Shown here piece by piece: positions 55,432 to 64,000 of a DNA stretch of 64,000 nucleotides. Under the pieces are notes generated by a model that was given only the letters and a program-made list of their open reading frames with translations, searched no databases and was not told where the DNA came from. The position numbers and the translations under genes were made by a program. The DNA comes from Lacinutrix sp. MedPE-SW (lineage in GTDB: Bacteria; Bacteroidota; Bacteroidia; Flavobacteriales; Flavobacteriaceae), in the NCBI RefSeq assembly GCF_001874145.1, contig NZ_MPCX01000002.1:1-64000 (forward strand), written 5' to 3'. The first letter of the stretch is position 1, and every line of letters starts with the position of its first letter.

Positions 55432-55848
55432 TTATTTCTTTATTTCACTTTTTATTTCTTGACACAGTTCAATAAGGACTCCGTTTGATGTTTTTGGATG
55501 TAAAAAAGCTACCAATTTATTATCGGCACCTTTCTTGGGTGTTTCGTTTATAACTTTAAAGCCCTCAGACTTTAAGCGTGTAATTTCAGCTTCAATATCT
55601 GTTACATCAAATGCAATATGGTGGATACCTTCGCCTTTTTTTTCTAAAAATTTTGCTATTGGGCTATCTGGCTTTGTTGCTTCTAATAATTCTATTTTAT
55701 TTTCTCCAACTTTAAAAAAAGAAGTATTTACTCCTTCTGATGCTACTTCTTCAATTTTATAATGTGGTTCTCCAAATAATTTACCAAATAGCGTGTTTGA
55801 CTCTTTAAGGTTTTTTACAGCTATGCCAATGTGTTCAATTTTATTCAT
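55432..55848 (-). CDS. mce: Methylmalonyl-CoA epimerase
   Basis: Interconverts R- and S-methylmalonyl-CoA in propionyl-CoA/succinyl-CoA metabolism. 138 residues of the vicinal oxygen chelate fold: EHIGIAVKNLKES with the first His ligand, GEGIHHIAFDV with the second, and the C-terminal GVLIELCQE with the glutamate ligand. The catalytic-pair glutamate in KIELLEATKP is present. Length is normal. It ends 47 bp upstream of the tRNA. Confidence 0.93.
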   Translation of the reverse strand: MNKIEHIGIAVKNLKESNTLFGKLFGEPHYKIEEVASEGVNTSFFKVGENKIELLEATKPDSPIAKFLEKKGEGIHHIAFDVTDIEAEITRLKSEGFKVINETPKKGADNKLVAFLHPKTSNGVLIELCQEIKSEIKK

Positions 55849-55943
55849 ATATAATATAGTATTATGGAATAATATAAATTTTATAAATTAGTTATTTAAG
55901 GTATAAATTTTGTTATCAAAAATAGTATAATATTTAAAAAGCG

Positions 55944-55951
55944 TATTTTTG
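55944..55951 (+). promoter_or_regulatory. Candidate -7 box for rbfA
   Basis: TATTTTTG, exact TAnnTTTG, 44 bp before the rbfA ATG; no TTG at the right distance. Confidence 0.35.
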
Positions 55952-55995
55952 CAGTACATTCTTTACTGTTAAAGTATAGAAAGCAATAAAATTAA

Positions 55996-56397
55996 ATGAA
56001 AACAGAAGAAAGTCAAAGACAAAAAAAAATAGGATCGGTTTTACAACGTGATCTAGTAGACATATTGCAAACTGCTGCAACACAAGGTGGTATGCGCGGT
56101 GTTATTATCTCGGTATCTAAAGTTTCGGTTACTGTAGATTTATCTGTTGCTAAAGTATATTTAAGTATTTTTCCTAATGATAAAGCAAAAGAATTGGTTG
56201 AAGGTATAAAATCTAACCAACCGTTTATACGTCATGAATTAGCACAACGTACTAAAAATCAATTACGAAGAATGCCACAACTTTACTTTTTTGTGGACGA
56301 CTCTTTAGAGCATATAGATAAAATAGAACAATCTTTAAAAAGAGAAGATAACCCAATTAAAAATGAAGATTTATTGGGGAAACGCAAAAAATCTTAA
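55996..56397 (+). CDS. rbfA: Ribosome-binding factor A
   Basis: Small-subunit maturation factor, 133 residues with a KH-type fold. It begins with TEESQRQKKIGSVLQRDLVDIL, has VSVTVDLSVAKVYLSIFP in the core strand, and RHELAQRTKNQLRRMPQL ahead of the FFVDDSLE strand. Length normal. The LolC/E-like permease follows with 3 bp between, so the two are one transcript. Confidence 0.95.
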   Translation: MKTEESQRQKKIGSVLQRDLVDILQTAATQGGMRGVIISVSKVSVTVDLSVAKVYLSIFPNDKAKELVEGIKSNQPFIRHELAQRTKNQLRRMPQLYFFVDDSLEHIDKIEQSLKREDNPIKNEDLLGKRKKS

Positions 56398-56400
56398 CTA

Positions 56401-57615
56401 TTGAGTTTTTCGTATTACATTGCTAAACGTTATTTACGCTCAAAAAGCAGTAATAATGCTATAAACTTTATCACTTACATAGCTATTGGCGGTATTATTT
56501 TAGGTGCCGCTTCTTTATTTATTGTACTTTCTGGATTTTCGGGTTTACGAGACTTTACACTTGAATTTACTACAATTATTGATCCCGATTTAAAAGCTGA
56601 AACTACTATTGGTAAATCGTTTTTATTATCTGCTTCAGACGAAGAAAAATTAAAAGCAATTGATGGTATTGCATCATATTCTAAAATAGTTGAAGAGCGC
56701 GTAATTGGTTCTTTTGATGGTGCAAAACAAGCATTTTATATTAAAGGTGTTGATGAAAAATATCAAATTGTAAATGCTGTAGATTCTATTATTGAGTATG
56801 GCAGTTGGTTAACTAAAAAAACAAATCAAGTTGTTGTTGGTTATGGTGTATCTAGCAATTTAAATCTTGGTGTTTTAAATTATGGAAAACGCTTGTATTT
56901 GGGTGTGCCAAAACCTGGAAAAGGACAAATAAACTCTATAAACGAGGCTTTTAATCAAGTAGAAACCGTTTGTGTGGGTATTTTTGCTGTTAATGAGAAA
57001 TTAGATGCAAGTCATATCTTTTCCTCTATAGAATTAGCACAAGAACTCTTAGGCTATAAACCAAACCAATTATCTAGCTTGGAATTTAGACTTAAGGACA
57101 ATGCAGATGAAAAAATTATAAGCTCTCAAATTCAAGATATACTTGGAAACGCTATTACTGTAAAAAACAAAACCCAACTAAACGATTCGTTAAATAAAAT
57201 GCTAAACACAGAAAATTTGGCTGTTTATTTAATTTTTACTTTAATATTAATTATTGCTTTTTTTAATGTTGTTGGCTCTTTAATTATGATGATGCTTGAC
57301 AAGAAAAAAAGTTTAACAACCTTATTTAATATTGGTGCTACCGTAAAAGATATTAGAAAAATATTTTTTTTACAAGGTACTCTTATGAGTATTGTTGGTG
57401 GTTTAATAGGTTTAGTTGTAAGTATAGTATTAGTGATGTTTCAACTATACGGACCAGAAAACATGAAAGTAATGATAACGCAAAGTTTAGCTTATCCTGT
57501 TGCTTTTAGAGTAGAGAATGTTTTTATTGTTTTTGTAACAATAACTGTTTTAGGTATAATAGCTTCAAAAATTGCTTCGGTTAGAATTACAAAAGCAATG
57601 GTAAAAACTGTTTAG
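56401..57615 (+). CDS. ABC transporter permease, LolC/LolE-like (TTG start)
   Basis: 404 residues; inner-membrane FtsX/MacB-type permease. N-terminal cytosolic YIAKRYLRSKSSNNAINFI, TM1 at about 22-45, a periplasmic domain to about 265, then three TM helices with LNKMLNTENLAVYL preceding TM2. This is the four-helix layout of lipoprotein release permeases LolC/E. The start can only be TTG at 56401: the rbfA stop is in the same frame two codons upstream and the family N-terminus begins at once. LolD ATPase is not adjacent. Directly follows rbfA. Confidence 0.88.
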   Translation: MSFSYYIAKRYLRSKSSNNAINFITYIAIGGIILGAASLFIVLSGFSGLRDFTLEFTTIIDPDLKAETTIGKSFLLSASDEEKLKAIDGIASYSKIVEERVIGSFDGAKQAFYIKGVDEKYQIVNAVDSIIEYGSWLTKKTNQVVVGYGVSSNLNLGVLNYGKRLYLGVPKPGKGQINSINEAFNQVETVCVGIFAVNEKLDASHIFSSIELAQELLGYKPNQLSSLEFRLKDNADEKIISSQIQDILGNAITVKNKTQLNDSLNKMLNTENLAVYLIFTLILIIAFFNVVGSLIMMMLDKKKSLTTLFNIGATVKDIRKIFFLQGTLMSIVGGLIGLVVSIVLVMFQLYGPENMKVMITQSLAYPVAFRVENVFIVFVTITVLGIIASKIASVRITKAMVKTV

Positions 57616-57622
57616 TAATTAC

Positions 57623-58618
57623 TTACTCTGTAAATTGAAAATCGCCAAATTTTTCTAAAACCTCATCAAAGGCAGCAAATACGTCTTTAGAGTCGTCACT
57701 TGTTACCATTTTCATGCGATATTCTTTAAAATGCGGAATACCTTTAAAATAGTTAGTATAATGTCTTCTCGTTTCAAAAACGCCCAGCACTTCGCCTTTC
57801 CAATCTATAGACATTTGTAAATGTCTTCTAGCTGCTTCTACGCGTTCCTGCATAGTAATTGGTCTATAATGTTCTCCTGTTTCAAAAAAGTGTTTTACTT
57901 GCTTAAAAAACCAAGGGTTTCCAATTGTAGCTCTACCTATCATGCAACCATCTAAACCATAATCGTCACGCATTTCCATAGCACGTTCTGGAGAAGTAAC
58001 ATCTCCATTGCCAAATACAGGAATATGCATTCTCGGGTTATTTTTTACTTGAGCAATAGGTTTCCAATCGGCTTCACCTTTATACATTTGTGCTCTGGTT
58101 CTACCGTGAATAGCAATAGCTTTACAGCCAACATCTTGCAACCTTTCGGCAACCTCAACAATTTTTATAGAATCATGATCCCAACCTAATCGTGTTTTTA
58201 CTGTAATTGGAATATTTGTTCGTTTAACCATTTCGGCAGTAAGTTGCTCCATTAAACAGATATCTTTTAAAATACCAGCACCGGCGCCTTTACTTACAAC
58301 TTTTTTTACTGGACAACCAAAATTAATATCTATAATATCTGGTTTAGATGCAGAAACAATATCTATAGTTTCTAGCATACTGTCCATATTGGCTCCAAAA
58401 ATTTGGATACCAACTGGTCTTTCTTTTTCGTAAATATCAAGTTTCATAACGCTTTTAGCAGCATTACGTATTAAACCTTCACTACTTACAAACTCGGTAT
58501 AAACAACGTCTGCACCTTGTTCTTTGCATAATGCTCGAAATGGTGGATCGCTTACATCTTCCATAGGTGCTAAAAGCAATGGAAAATCAGGTAGTTCTAT
58601 GTTGTCTATTTTTACCAA
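57623..58618 (-). CDS. dusB: tRNA-dihydrouridine synthase (DusB type)
   Basis: FMN enzyme reducing uridine in the D loop of tRNAs. 331 residues: N-terminal LLLAPMEDVSDPPFR binds FMN, the catalytic Cys lies in NFGCPVKKVVSKGAGAG, then TVKTRLGWD and AIHGRTRAQMYKG, followed by the helical C-terminal domain. Start TTG 58618 is required: the frame has no ATG between the upstream stop (58642) and Met in LLLAPMED. A -7 box TAATTTTG overlaps that stop position (58635-58642). Convergent with the LolC/E-like gene. Confidence 0.94.
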   Translation of the reverse strand: MVKIDNIELPDFPLLLAPMEDVSDPPFRALCKEQGADVVYTEFVSSEGLIRNAAKSVMKLDIYEKERPVGIQIFGANMDSMLETIDIVSASKPDIIDINFGCPVKKVVSKGAGAGILKDICLMEQLTAEMVKRTNIPITVKTRLGWDHDSIKIVEVAERLQDVGCKAIAIHGRTRAQMYKGEADWKPIAQVKNNPRMHIPVFGNGDVTSPERAMEMRDDYGLDGCMIGRATIGNPWFFKQVKHFFETGEHYRPITMQERVEAARRHLQMSIDWKGEVLGVFETRRHYTNYFKGIPHFKEYRMKMVTSDDSKDVFAAFDEVLEKFGDFQFTE

Positions 58619-58686
58619 AATGATTTCTTTTTTGCAAAATTAATGTTTTTTGGGTAATTATAAATGAATGCTATAAATTAGTGACT

Positions 58687-59187
58687 ATGAAAAAAATTAT
58701 AGTACTCTCGTTTATTATTTTTTGTAGTTGTGCTTCAAAAAAAAACACATCCAACTTAAAAACCATTAGTAACAACCATTTTGAAATTACTTACCCTAAA
58801 AGTTGGGTGAAATTTGGAGCTATGGGATATGTATATTTAACTCCAAAAACATTAAGAAAAGCAAATCCAGAAGATGAATTAAATAACATATCTGTAAGTA
58901 GAAATGTATTAAATGTCGAAAAATTTATAGGTCTAGAAAACACTTTAAAAGAACACGCAAATACGCTAAGAAGAAACGAAAGCAATAAAGAATCTAAAAT
59001 TATAAAAATGGAAGAAAATTCAAAGTTTGTTTATAAAATTGAATCTTTAGTGGAATATAAATCTGAAAAAAACAAATATAAGAGGTTAGAGTTTTTCTAT
59101 ATTAAAAATAACAGACTCGATTTTATTCGTTTTCAAATGAAGTACATTATTTTGGTATGTATTATAATGATGCGCTTAAAATTATAA
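58687..59187 (+). CDS. Lipoprotein of unknown function with frameshifted C-terminus
   Basis: Lipoprotein signal MKKIIVLSFIIFCSC, then a PsbP-like or DUF-type domain starting NHFEITYPKSWVKFG. The frame as read ends in an unlikely hydrophobic tail (MKYIILVCIIMMRLKL). The -1 frame from about 59141 instead reads VHYFGMYYNDALKIINSFVPK and stops at 59207, 8 bp before the next gene. That tail (acidic-aromatic, then IINSF) looks like the natural end of such domains. A one-base deletion in the run after ATG (AAA reduced to AA near 59139-59142) would explain both. The gene may be damaged or the read may be wrong. ATG 58687 preferred over GTG 58681. Confidence 0.6.
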   Translation: MKKIIVLSFIIFCSCASKKNTSNLKTISNNHFEITYPKSWVKFGAMGYVYLTPKTLRKANPEDELNNISVSRNVLNVEKFIGLENTLKEHANTLRRNESNKESKIIKMEENSKFVYKIESLVEYKSEKNKYKRLEFFYIKNNRLDFIRFQMKYIILVCIIMMRLKL

Positions 59188-59215
59188 ACTCTTTTGTGCC
59201 AAAATAATAATAACT

Positions 59216-61606
59216 TTAATCTCTATTCTGTATTCTATTTCGCTCTTTATTATAACTATTTTTTTCGTTAGAACTTAATGTGCTATTTCCAAATTTATAA
59301 CTAAAGCCAAGTTTTATATAACGGTTATCTAAGTTTGTAAATTGAGAATTTCGTTGATTAAAATAGTTTGTAACAGTATTATAATCTGCCTTATTAAATA
59401 AATCTGAAGCTATTAAAGACACCGTTCCTTTTTTATTCCAAATGGTTTTTGAAATTGCAATATCTGAAAAAAGTTGCCCTTTAGAAATTAAAAGTCCTTG
59501 TAGGTTTTTACTAGAATATGTTAGAGAAAATGATGTTGATAAGCTGTTGTCTTTTAAAAAGCTAATATCTCCTATTAAATAGGTGTAATTAGACCATTGG
59601 TCTAATTCTATCGCTTGATCTAATATTTGTGTTTTTTCTAAGGTATTATACACTTCTGTTCCAAAATAAAGCGATAATTTATCGAAAACAGTAAAATAGC
59701 TTTCATAACTAAAACCTAAGGCTGTTGTTTTTCCAATATTTGTTGGTGTATAAGTAATTATATTAGTCTCGTTATTTTGAATTGGTAACTCGTTAATATT
59801 ATCTTCTGTACTTGTTAAAGTGATATAAATTTGGTGTCTGTCATTTATTATTGTACCAACATCCCATTTATTAATGAAAGAAGGTTGTAAGTTTGGATTA
59901 CCAGAAACAATAACATTATCATTTAAGAAAAACTGAAAAGGATTTAAAGATTGATAACTTGGTCTAGAAATTGACCTTTTATATTTTGCATACAATACTG
60001 TAGACTCTGTTGTTTGGTGATTTACTATAATAGTTGGAAACAATTTTAAATAATCTTGCGTGTGTATGTTACCTAAAGATTTTCCTTCAAGGTTGGTTTG
60101 CTCTAAACGTAAACTTGTTGTTAAACTAAAATCACCAATAACTTTATCTAAACTAGCATAGGTAGCAAAAACATTTTCAGAATAATCAAAAATATTAGCA
60201 CTATTTAATTCTGTTTGGTTATTTAAAGCATCTATTCGGGTTATATTACTTCCTGTGTTAACAAATGACCCTTTAATACCTAAAGATAAAGAAGTGTCAT
60301 CATTAAAAGGAATGTAATAATCTGCTTTAGCCGAAACAATATCAATATCTTGATTTGAATCTGTATTAAAACCTGTTGCATAATCAAAATCACCATTACT
60401 TGTATAATATTGACTATTTACATTTTGCTCTCTAGAATATTCGTAATTTGTATAGTGAGCATTAATAGAGAGCTTACTATTATTATTAAAAGTACTAACA
60501 TAATCTGCATCAAAACCTAAGTTGTGCTTATCGTCTCTAGATAACGTATTAGCGTTAAAACTTGATAATAGATTAGAGCTATCATCTGTAATTCTAGTTA
60601 GGTTTTGAGTTCTATATTTAAAATATGGTGTTAAAGAAATATTTGAAGATAAACTAAAGGTATTATTTTCATTTATAAAATAATCCAAATTAATATTAGC
60701 TGTATGTTTTTCAGACCAAGTGTTTCTATTTAATTTAGAATCCCATAACTCATCAAGGTTATTTTCTTCGTCTAGATAATTTATCTCACCATCATTAAAC
60801 CTATTTATTTTATTTTTTGAATAACTATAATTAGCAGATAAGCTTATTGATTTGTTTTTAAAAAAATTAGAAATACCTCCATTATAACTAGGAAAAACAC
60901 CTTGTTTATAACCACCAAATACACGACCTCTATATCCAGTAATTAAATTTTTATCCATTATAATATTTAACACAGTTCCGCTAGATGCATCATATTTTGC
61001 TCCTGGAGTCGTAATAGCCTCTATAGATTTCACACTATTTGCTGGAGAACTTTCTAAAAGTTGAATAATTTCTGTACCAGATAAATTTACTTTTTTATCG
61101 TTAATATAAATTGTAGGTGAAGAGCGTTTAATACTAATACTTTCACCAGAAACTAAAACAGAAGGTGTATTACGTAAGACATCTAACAAATTACCTTCGG
61201 TTAGTGCTGTGTTTTGAACATCAAATATTAAACGATCTGGCTGAACTTTAACTGATGGCTTTTTGTAGTTAACTGTAATCTCATCAAGCGACTCTGAAGA
61301 GGTTTTTAAAACTATTGTTCCAACATTTAAATCTTTATCTACATTAATTTTTTTGCTATAACTATCGTAACCAATAAATGAAAATTTCAATATATAATTA
61401 TCCGGTTTTACTGCTTCAATAACAAAATTACCAGACTCATTAGTGGTCGATCCAGTTATAATTTTAACCTCATCTATTGTAGAAATAATACTGTTAACAT
61501 AAGGTATTGGTTCATTGTTTTCATCAACAACATTTCCGGTTATATTAAATTCTTGAGCAGTAGCAATAGTAGTAAAAAAGAAAAATATGTAAAAAAACCC
61601 TTTCAT
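59216..61606 (-). CDS. Outer-membrane beta-barrel receptor with carboxypeptidase-regulatory domain
   Basis: 796 residues. Signal peptide (to about 17), CarboxypepD_reg-like domain (FNITGNVVDENNEPIPYVN to about 100), a plug-like domain (LLDVLRNTPSVLVSGESISIKR, then the AITTPGAKYDASSGTVLNIIM signature), and a C-terminal barrel of the OMP_b-brl_3 type. It is TonB-receptor-like but lacks a clear TonB box. This group is common in Bacteroidetes, with unknown cargo. Ends in KEN-like charged tail after the last strand (YIKLGFSYKFGNS). Convergent with the frameshifted lipoprotein. Confidence 0.85.
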   Translation of the reverse strand: MKGFFYIFFFFTTIATAQEFNITGNVVDENNEPIPYVNSIISTIDEVKIITGSTTNESGNFVIEAVKPDNYILKFSFIGYDSYSKKINVDKDLNVGTIVLKTSSESLDEITVNYKKPSVKVQPDRLIFDVQNTALTEGNLLDVLRNTPSVLVSGESISIKRSSPTIYINDKKVNLSGTEIIQLLESSPANSVKSIEAITTPGAKYDASSGTVLNIIMDKNLITGYRGRVFGGYKQGVFPSYNGGISNFFKNKSISLSANYSYSKNKINRFNDGEINYLDEENNLDELWDSKLNRNTWSEKHTANINLDYFINENNTFSLSSNISLTPYFKYRTQNLTRITDDSSNLLSSFNANTLSRDDKHNLGFDADYVSTFNNNSKLSINAHYTNYEYSREQNVNSQYYTSNGDFDYATGFNTDSNQDIDIVSAKADYYIPFNDDTSLSLGIKGSFVNTGSNITRIDALNNQTELNSANIFDYSENVFATYASLDKVIGDFSLTTSLRLEQTNLEGKSLGNIHTQDYLKLFPTIIVNHQTTESTVLYAKYKRSISRPSYQSLNPFQFFLNDNVIVSGNPNLQPSFINKWDVGTIINDRHQIYITLTSTEDNINELPIQNNETNIITYTPTNIGKTTALGFSYESYFTVFDKLSLYFGTEVYNTLEKTQILDQAIELDQWSNYTYLIGDISFLKDNSLSTSFSLTYSSKNLQGLLISKGQLFSDIAISKTIWNKKGTVSLIASDLFNKADYNTVTNYFNQRNSQFTNLDNRYIKLGFSYKFGNSTLSSNEKNSYNKERNRIQNRD

Positions 61607-61654
61607 TTGTTAATTATAAGAGTGCCAAGATAATAATAGTTTTTTACTTTTTAG

Positions 61655-61670
61655 TACGGTAAAAACCGTA
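61655..61670. promoter_or_regulatory. Palindrome between outer-membrane receptor and lepA (possible operator)
   Basis: TACGGT-AAAA-ACCGTA, perfect, 49 bp from the receptor ATG and 96 bp from the lepA ATG. Too short a stem and no T tail on either side to be a good terminator. Confidence 0.3.
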
Positions 61671-61724
61671 AATCTCAACACTTTGTATTCCTAATAAAAA
61701 CTTAAAAATCGCTAATATTTGCAC

Positions 61725-61732
61725 TATATTTG
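61725..61732 (+). promoter_or_regulatory. Candidate -7 box for lepA
   Basis: TATATTTG, exact TAnnTTTG, 33 bp before the lepA ATG. A near-duplicate AATATTTGCAC stands 11 bp earlier. The -33 position reads TTA rather than TTG. Confidence 0.4.
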
Positions 61733-61765
61733 CACTCTCTTTCATTTTTAAGAGTATTTTAGACT

Positions 61766-63562
61766 ATGAAGAATATTAGAAATTTTTGCATTATTGCACA
61801 TATTGACCACGGTAAAAGTACACTTGCAGATCGTTTGCTTGATGTTACTGGATCTGTAACAGCGCGTGAACAACAAGCACAACTTTTAGATAGTATGGAT
61901 TTAGAACGCGAACGTGGTATTACCATTAAGTCGCATGCCATACAAATGGATTATATTTTTGAGGGTGAACAATATGTTTTAAACCTTATTGATACACCTG
62001 GGCACGTAGATTTCTCATACGAAGTTTCTAGATCTATTGCTGCTTGTGAAGGTGCTTTATTAATTGTAGATGCAGCTCAAAGTATTCAAGCACAAACTAT
62101 ATCTAATCTCTATTTAGCGCTAGAAAATGATTTAGAAATTATTCCAGTACTTAATAAAGTCGATTTACCAAGTGCTAATCCTGAAGAAGTAACAGATGAT
62201 ATTGTAGACCTTTTAGGTTGTGATCCAGAAGAAGTTATTCATGCCAGTGGAAAAACTGGTTTTGGTGTAGAAAATATTTTAAAAGCAATTATTGAGCGTA
62301 TTCCAGCTCCAAAAGGTGATCCAGAAGCGCCTTTACAAGCCTTAATTTTTGATTCGGTTTACAATACTTTTAGAGGTATAGAAACGTACTTTAGAGTGTT
62401 TAATGGTGAAATTAAAAAAGGACAAAAAATTAAATTCGTAGCAACAGATAAAGAATATTTTGCAGACGAAGTTGGTACTCTAAAACTTAATCAAGTTGCA
62501 AAACAAAGTGTAAAAACTGGAGATGTTGGATACTTAATAACAGGTATTAAAGCGGCTAAAGAAGTAAAAGTAGGAGATACTATTACAGACTTTGCAAACC
62601 CAACTACAAATGTAATTGAAGGTTTTGAAGATGTAAAACCAATGGTTTTTGCTGGTATTTATCCAGTAGACACAGAAGATTATGAAGAGTTAAGAAACTC
62701 TATGGAAAAGCTACAATTAAATGATGCTTCATTGGTTTTCCAGCCAGAAAGCTCTGCGGCTTTAGGTTTTGGTTTCCGTTGTGGGTTTTTAGGTATGTTA
62801 CACATGGAAATTATACAAGAACGTTTAGAGCGTGAGTTTGACATGACAGTTATTACTACGGTACCTAACGTATCATACTACGCATACACAAATAAAGAAC
62901 CAGATGTGCCTTTAATTGTAAACAATCCTAGTGATTTACCAGAAACTACTATGATTAATAGGGTTGAAGAGCCTTATATTAAAGCAACAATAATCACAAA
63001 GTCAGATTTTGTAGGTAATGTAATGAGCCTGTGTATAGAAAAACGTGGTATGATTACTAATCAAACCTATTTAACACCAGAACGTGTTGAACTAACTTTC
63101 GATATGCCTTTAGCAGAAATTGTTTTCGATTTTTACGATAGATTAAAAACTGTTTCTAAAGGTTATGCTTCTTTCGATTATTCTCCAATAGGTATGAAAA
63201 CATCAAAATTAGTACGTTTAGATGTGTTACTAAATGCACAACCAGTAGATGCGCTTTCTGCATTAATTCACGCAGATAATGCACACACTATTGGTAAAAA
63301 AATGACAGAAAAATTGAAGGAATTAATTCCACGTCAGCAATTCGATATTCCAATTCAAGCTGCTATTGGTGCAAAAATTATTGCTCGTGAAACTGTAAAA
63401 GCACTACGTAAAGATGTAACAGCAAAATGTTATGGTGGTGATATTTCACGTAAACGTAAACTGTTAGAAAAGCAGAAAAAAGGTAAAAAGCGTATGCGCC
63501 AAGTTGGTAATGTAGAAATACCTCAACAAGCGTTTATGGCTGTTTTAAAACTTAACGACTAG
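61766..63562 (+). CDS. lepA: Elongation factor 4 (LepA)
   Basis: Ribosomal translocase-like GTPase that remodels ribosomes during initiation and stress. 598 residues: G1 [14 protein letters not shown], switch I with RGITIKSH, G3 DTPGHVDF, G4 NKVDLPSA, then EF-G-like domains II, III and V and the LepA-specific C-terminal domain ([20 protein letters not shown]...[16 protein letters not shown]). Full length, no internal breaks. Strong terminator follows. Confidence 0.98.
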   Translation: MKNIRNFCIIAHIDHGKSTLADRLLDVTGSVTAREQQAQLLDSMDLERERGITIKSHAIQMDYIFEGEQYVLNLIDTPGHVDFSYEVSRSIAACEGALLIVDAAQSIQAQTISNLYLALENDLEIIPVLNKVDLPSANPEEVTDDIVDLLGCDPEEVIHASGKTGFGVENILKAIIERIPAPKGDPEAPLQALIFDSVYNTFRGIETYFRVFNGEIKKGQKIKFVATDKEYFADEVGTLKLNQVAKQSVKTGDVGYLITGIKAAKEVKVGDTITDFANPTTNVIEGFEDVKPMVFAGIYPVDTEDYEELRNSMEKLQLNDASLVFQPESSAALGFGFRCGFLGMLHMEIIQERLEREFDMTVITTVPNVSYYAYTNKEPDVPLIVNNPSDLPETTMINRVEEPYIKATIITKSDFVGNVMSLCIEKRGMITNQTYLTPERVELTFDMPLAEIVFDFYDRLKTVSKGYASFDYSPIGMKTSKLVRLDVLLNAQPVDALSALIHADNAHTIGKKMTEKLKELIPRQQFDIPIQAAIGAKIIARETVKALRKDVTAKCYGGDISRKRKLLEKQKKGKKRMRQVGNVEIPQQAFMAVLKLND

Positions 63563-63577
63563 TAGTTTAATACATAT

Positions 63578-63618
63578 TAAAAAAGCACTTTCTAAAAGTT
63601 AGAAAGTGCTTTTTTTAT
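63578..63618 (+). terminator. Intrinsic terminator of lepA (two-way)
   Basis: Stem AGCACTTTCTA / TAGAAAGTGCT (63584-63594 with 63600-63610), loop AAAGT, A run before and seven T after. It also stops the leftward gene ending at 63658. Confidence 0.92.
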
Positions 63619-63657
63619 TGACTAAAAATTTTAGCCAAAAACTAAAAGTTTATTGTT

Positions 63658-64000
63658 TTAATTTGCTTCTACAACTTCAACATCAAAAGGTTTTCCTAAG
63701 TATACCAATTGAGAACCTTCATCAAATTTTTCTATATCTTTATTATACGATGAGATAATACTTAATTCGCCATCTCCATTTTTAATAAATAATGGGATTA
63801 TTTCTTTATCGTTATTAGAAATCTCAATTAAACTATCGTAATGTTCTTTATCCTTCAATTCAATTTCTTGAATACTTGGGTATTTTCTGGTTACATTACT
63901 AAGTGTATTATAATCATCTGTATGACTAAAAAGCCCTTCTTTTGGGTTGTTTGACACATCTTTCATTTCATCTGTAGTCACTAACCTAAAAGACCCATTT
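63658..64000 (-). CDS. C-terminal end of a probable cation:proton antiporter (truncated by window edge)
   Basis: The frame is open to the right edge; what looks like a start at GTG 63981 is inside a longer frame that continues NGSFRLVTTDEM upstream. Visible are 114 residues, soluble, with YPSIQEIELKDKEHYDSLIE and GDGELSIISSY. The end is DEGSQLVYLGKPFDVEV. The last part resembles a TrkA-C-like regulatory module attached to NhaP/KefB-type antiporters, which recall places next to lepA in flavobacteria. No transporter domain is in view, so this is a guess from tail and context. Confidence 0.5.
   Translation of the reverse strand, partial: NGSFRLVTTDEMKDVSNNPKEGLFSHTDDYNTLSNVTRKYPSIQEIELKDKEHYDSLIEISNNDKEIIPLFIKNGDGELSIISSYNKDIEKFDEGSQLVYLGKPFDVEVVEAN

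Noticed and set aside
1-64000. Defence system, prophage, insertion sequence or integrated element
   Set aside because: No integrase, transposase, phage structural, restriction or toxin-antitoxin genes; gene content is housekeeping throughout.

Overview
The window reads as chromosomal DNA of a marine-type member of the Flavobacteriaceae (Bacteroidetes). The basis is the strong A+T bias, the near absence of Shine-Dalgarno sequences, promoter boxes of the Bacteroidetes type TTG-N19/20-TAnnTTTG, a type IX secretion (T9SS) sorting tail, a PID-CTERM-like small protein, OmpA proteins with thrombospondin type 3 repeats, and family-typical gene order such as purN/rnhA divergent from acpP-fabF-rnc-(IPExxxVDY family)-pyk, and yceD-rpmF next to fabH-accB-accC. 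No rRNA operon, prophage, CRISPR array, insertion sequence, toxin-antitoxin or defence island is visible. Genus and species cannot be named from the sequence alone.

Layout. 0-9.5 kb: tail of an OmpA-family gene, a FAD oxidoreductase with a GreA-like partner, an orphan ABC ATPase, a prolyl oligopeptidase lipoprotein, then asd, mscL, and the overlapping pair tdk-alr. 9.7-19 kb: rsmI, a disulfide-reductase-like flavoprotein, an AhpD-type and an OsmC-type peroxidase gene back to back, recJ, an OmpA protein, an MFS exporter, and two envelope proteins of unknown role. 19-24 kb: a leftward unit MATE transporter - 33-residue membrane peptide - queD - lpxH-like phosphatase, then a large hybrid histidine kinase. 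24-34 kb: a hydrolase, the AddB-like and AddA-like halves of a recombination helicase-nuclease, separated by a major OmpA porin and kbl. 34-39.5 kb: sodA, a tandem pair of candidate small RNAs, purF, a PfkB kinase, rnhA and purN. 39.6-44 kb: the fatty acid/RNase III/pyruvate kinase run. 44-49 kb: dinB, a CYTH protein, a YciI-type lipoprotein, and a secreted metzincin with a T9SS tail. 49-54 kb: leftward pdxA, yceD, rpmF, fabH, accB, accC. 54-64 kb: ribE, a PID-CTERM-like protein, tRNA-CAU, methylmalonyl-CoA epimerase, rbfA, a LolC/E-like permease, dusB, a frameshifted lipoprotein, an outer-membrane barrel receptor, lepA and the end of a probable cation:proton antiporter.

Most of the window is housekeeping. 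The least explained structure is the duplicated 71-72 bp element at 34.8 and 35.1 kb between sodA and purF. Read on the minus strand, each copy is a hairpin, a conserved linker and an intrinsic terminator. The only base change in the stem keeps pairing as G-U only if the RNA is made from the minus strand. Other points of interest are the 33-residue membrane ORF coupled to queD, a palindromic intergenic repeat after pyk, a one-base deletion that cuts the tail of a lipoprotein gene, loss of the structural zinc cysteines in thymidine kinase, and several genes that can only start at TTG.
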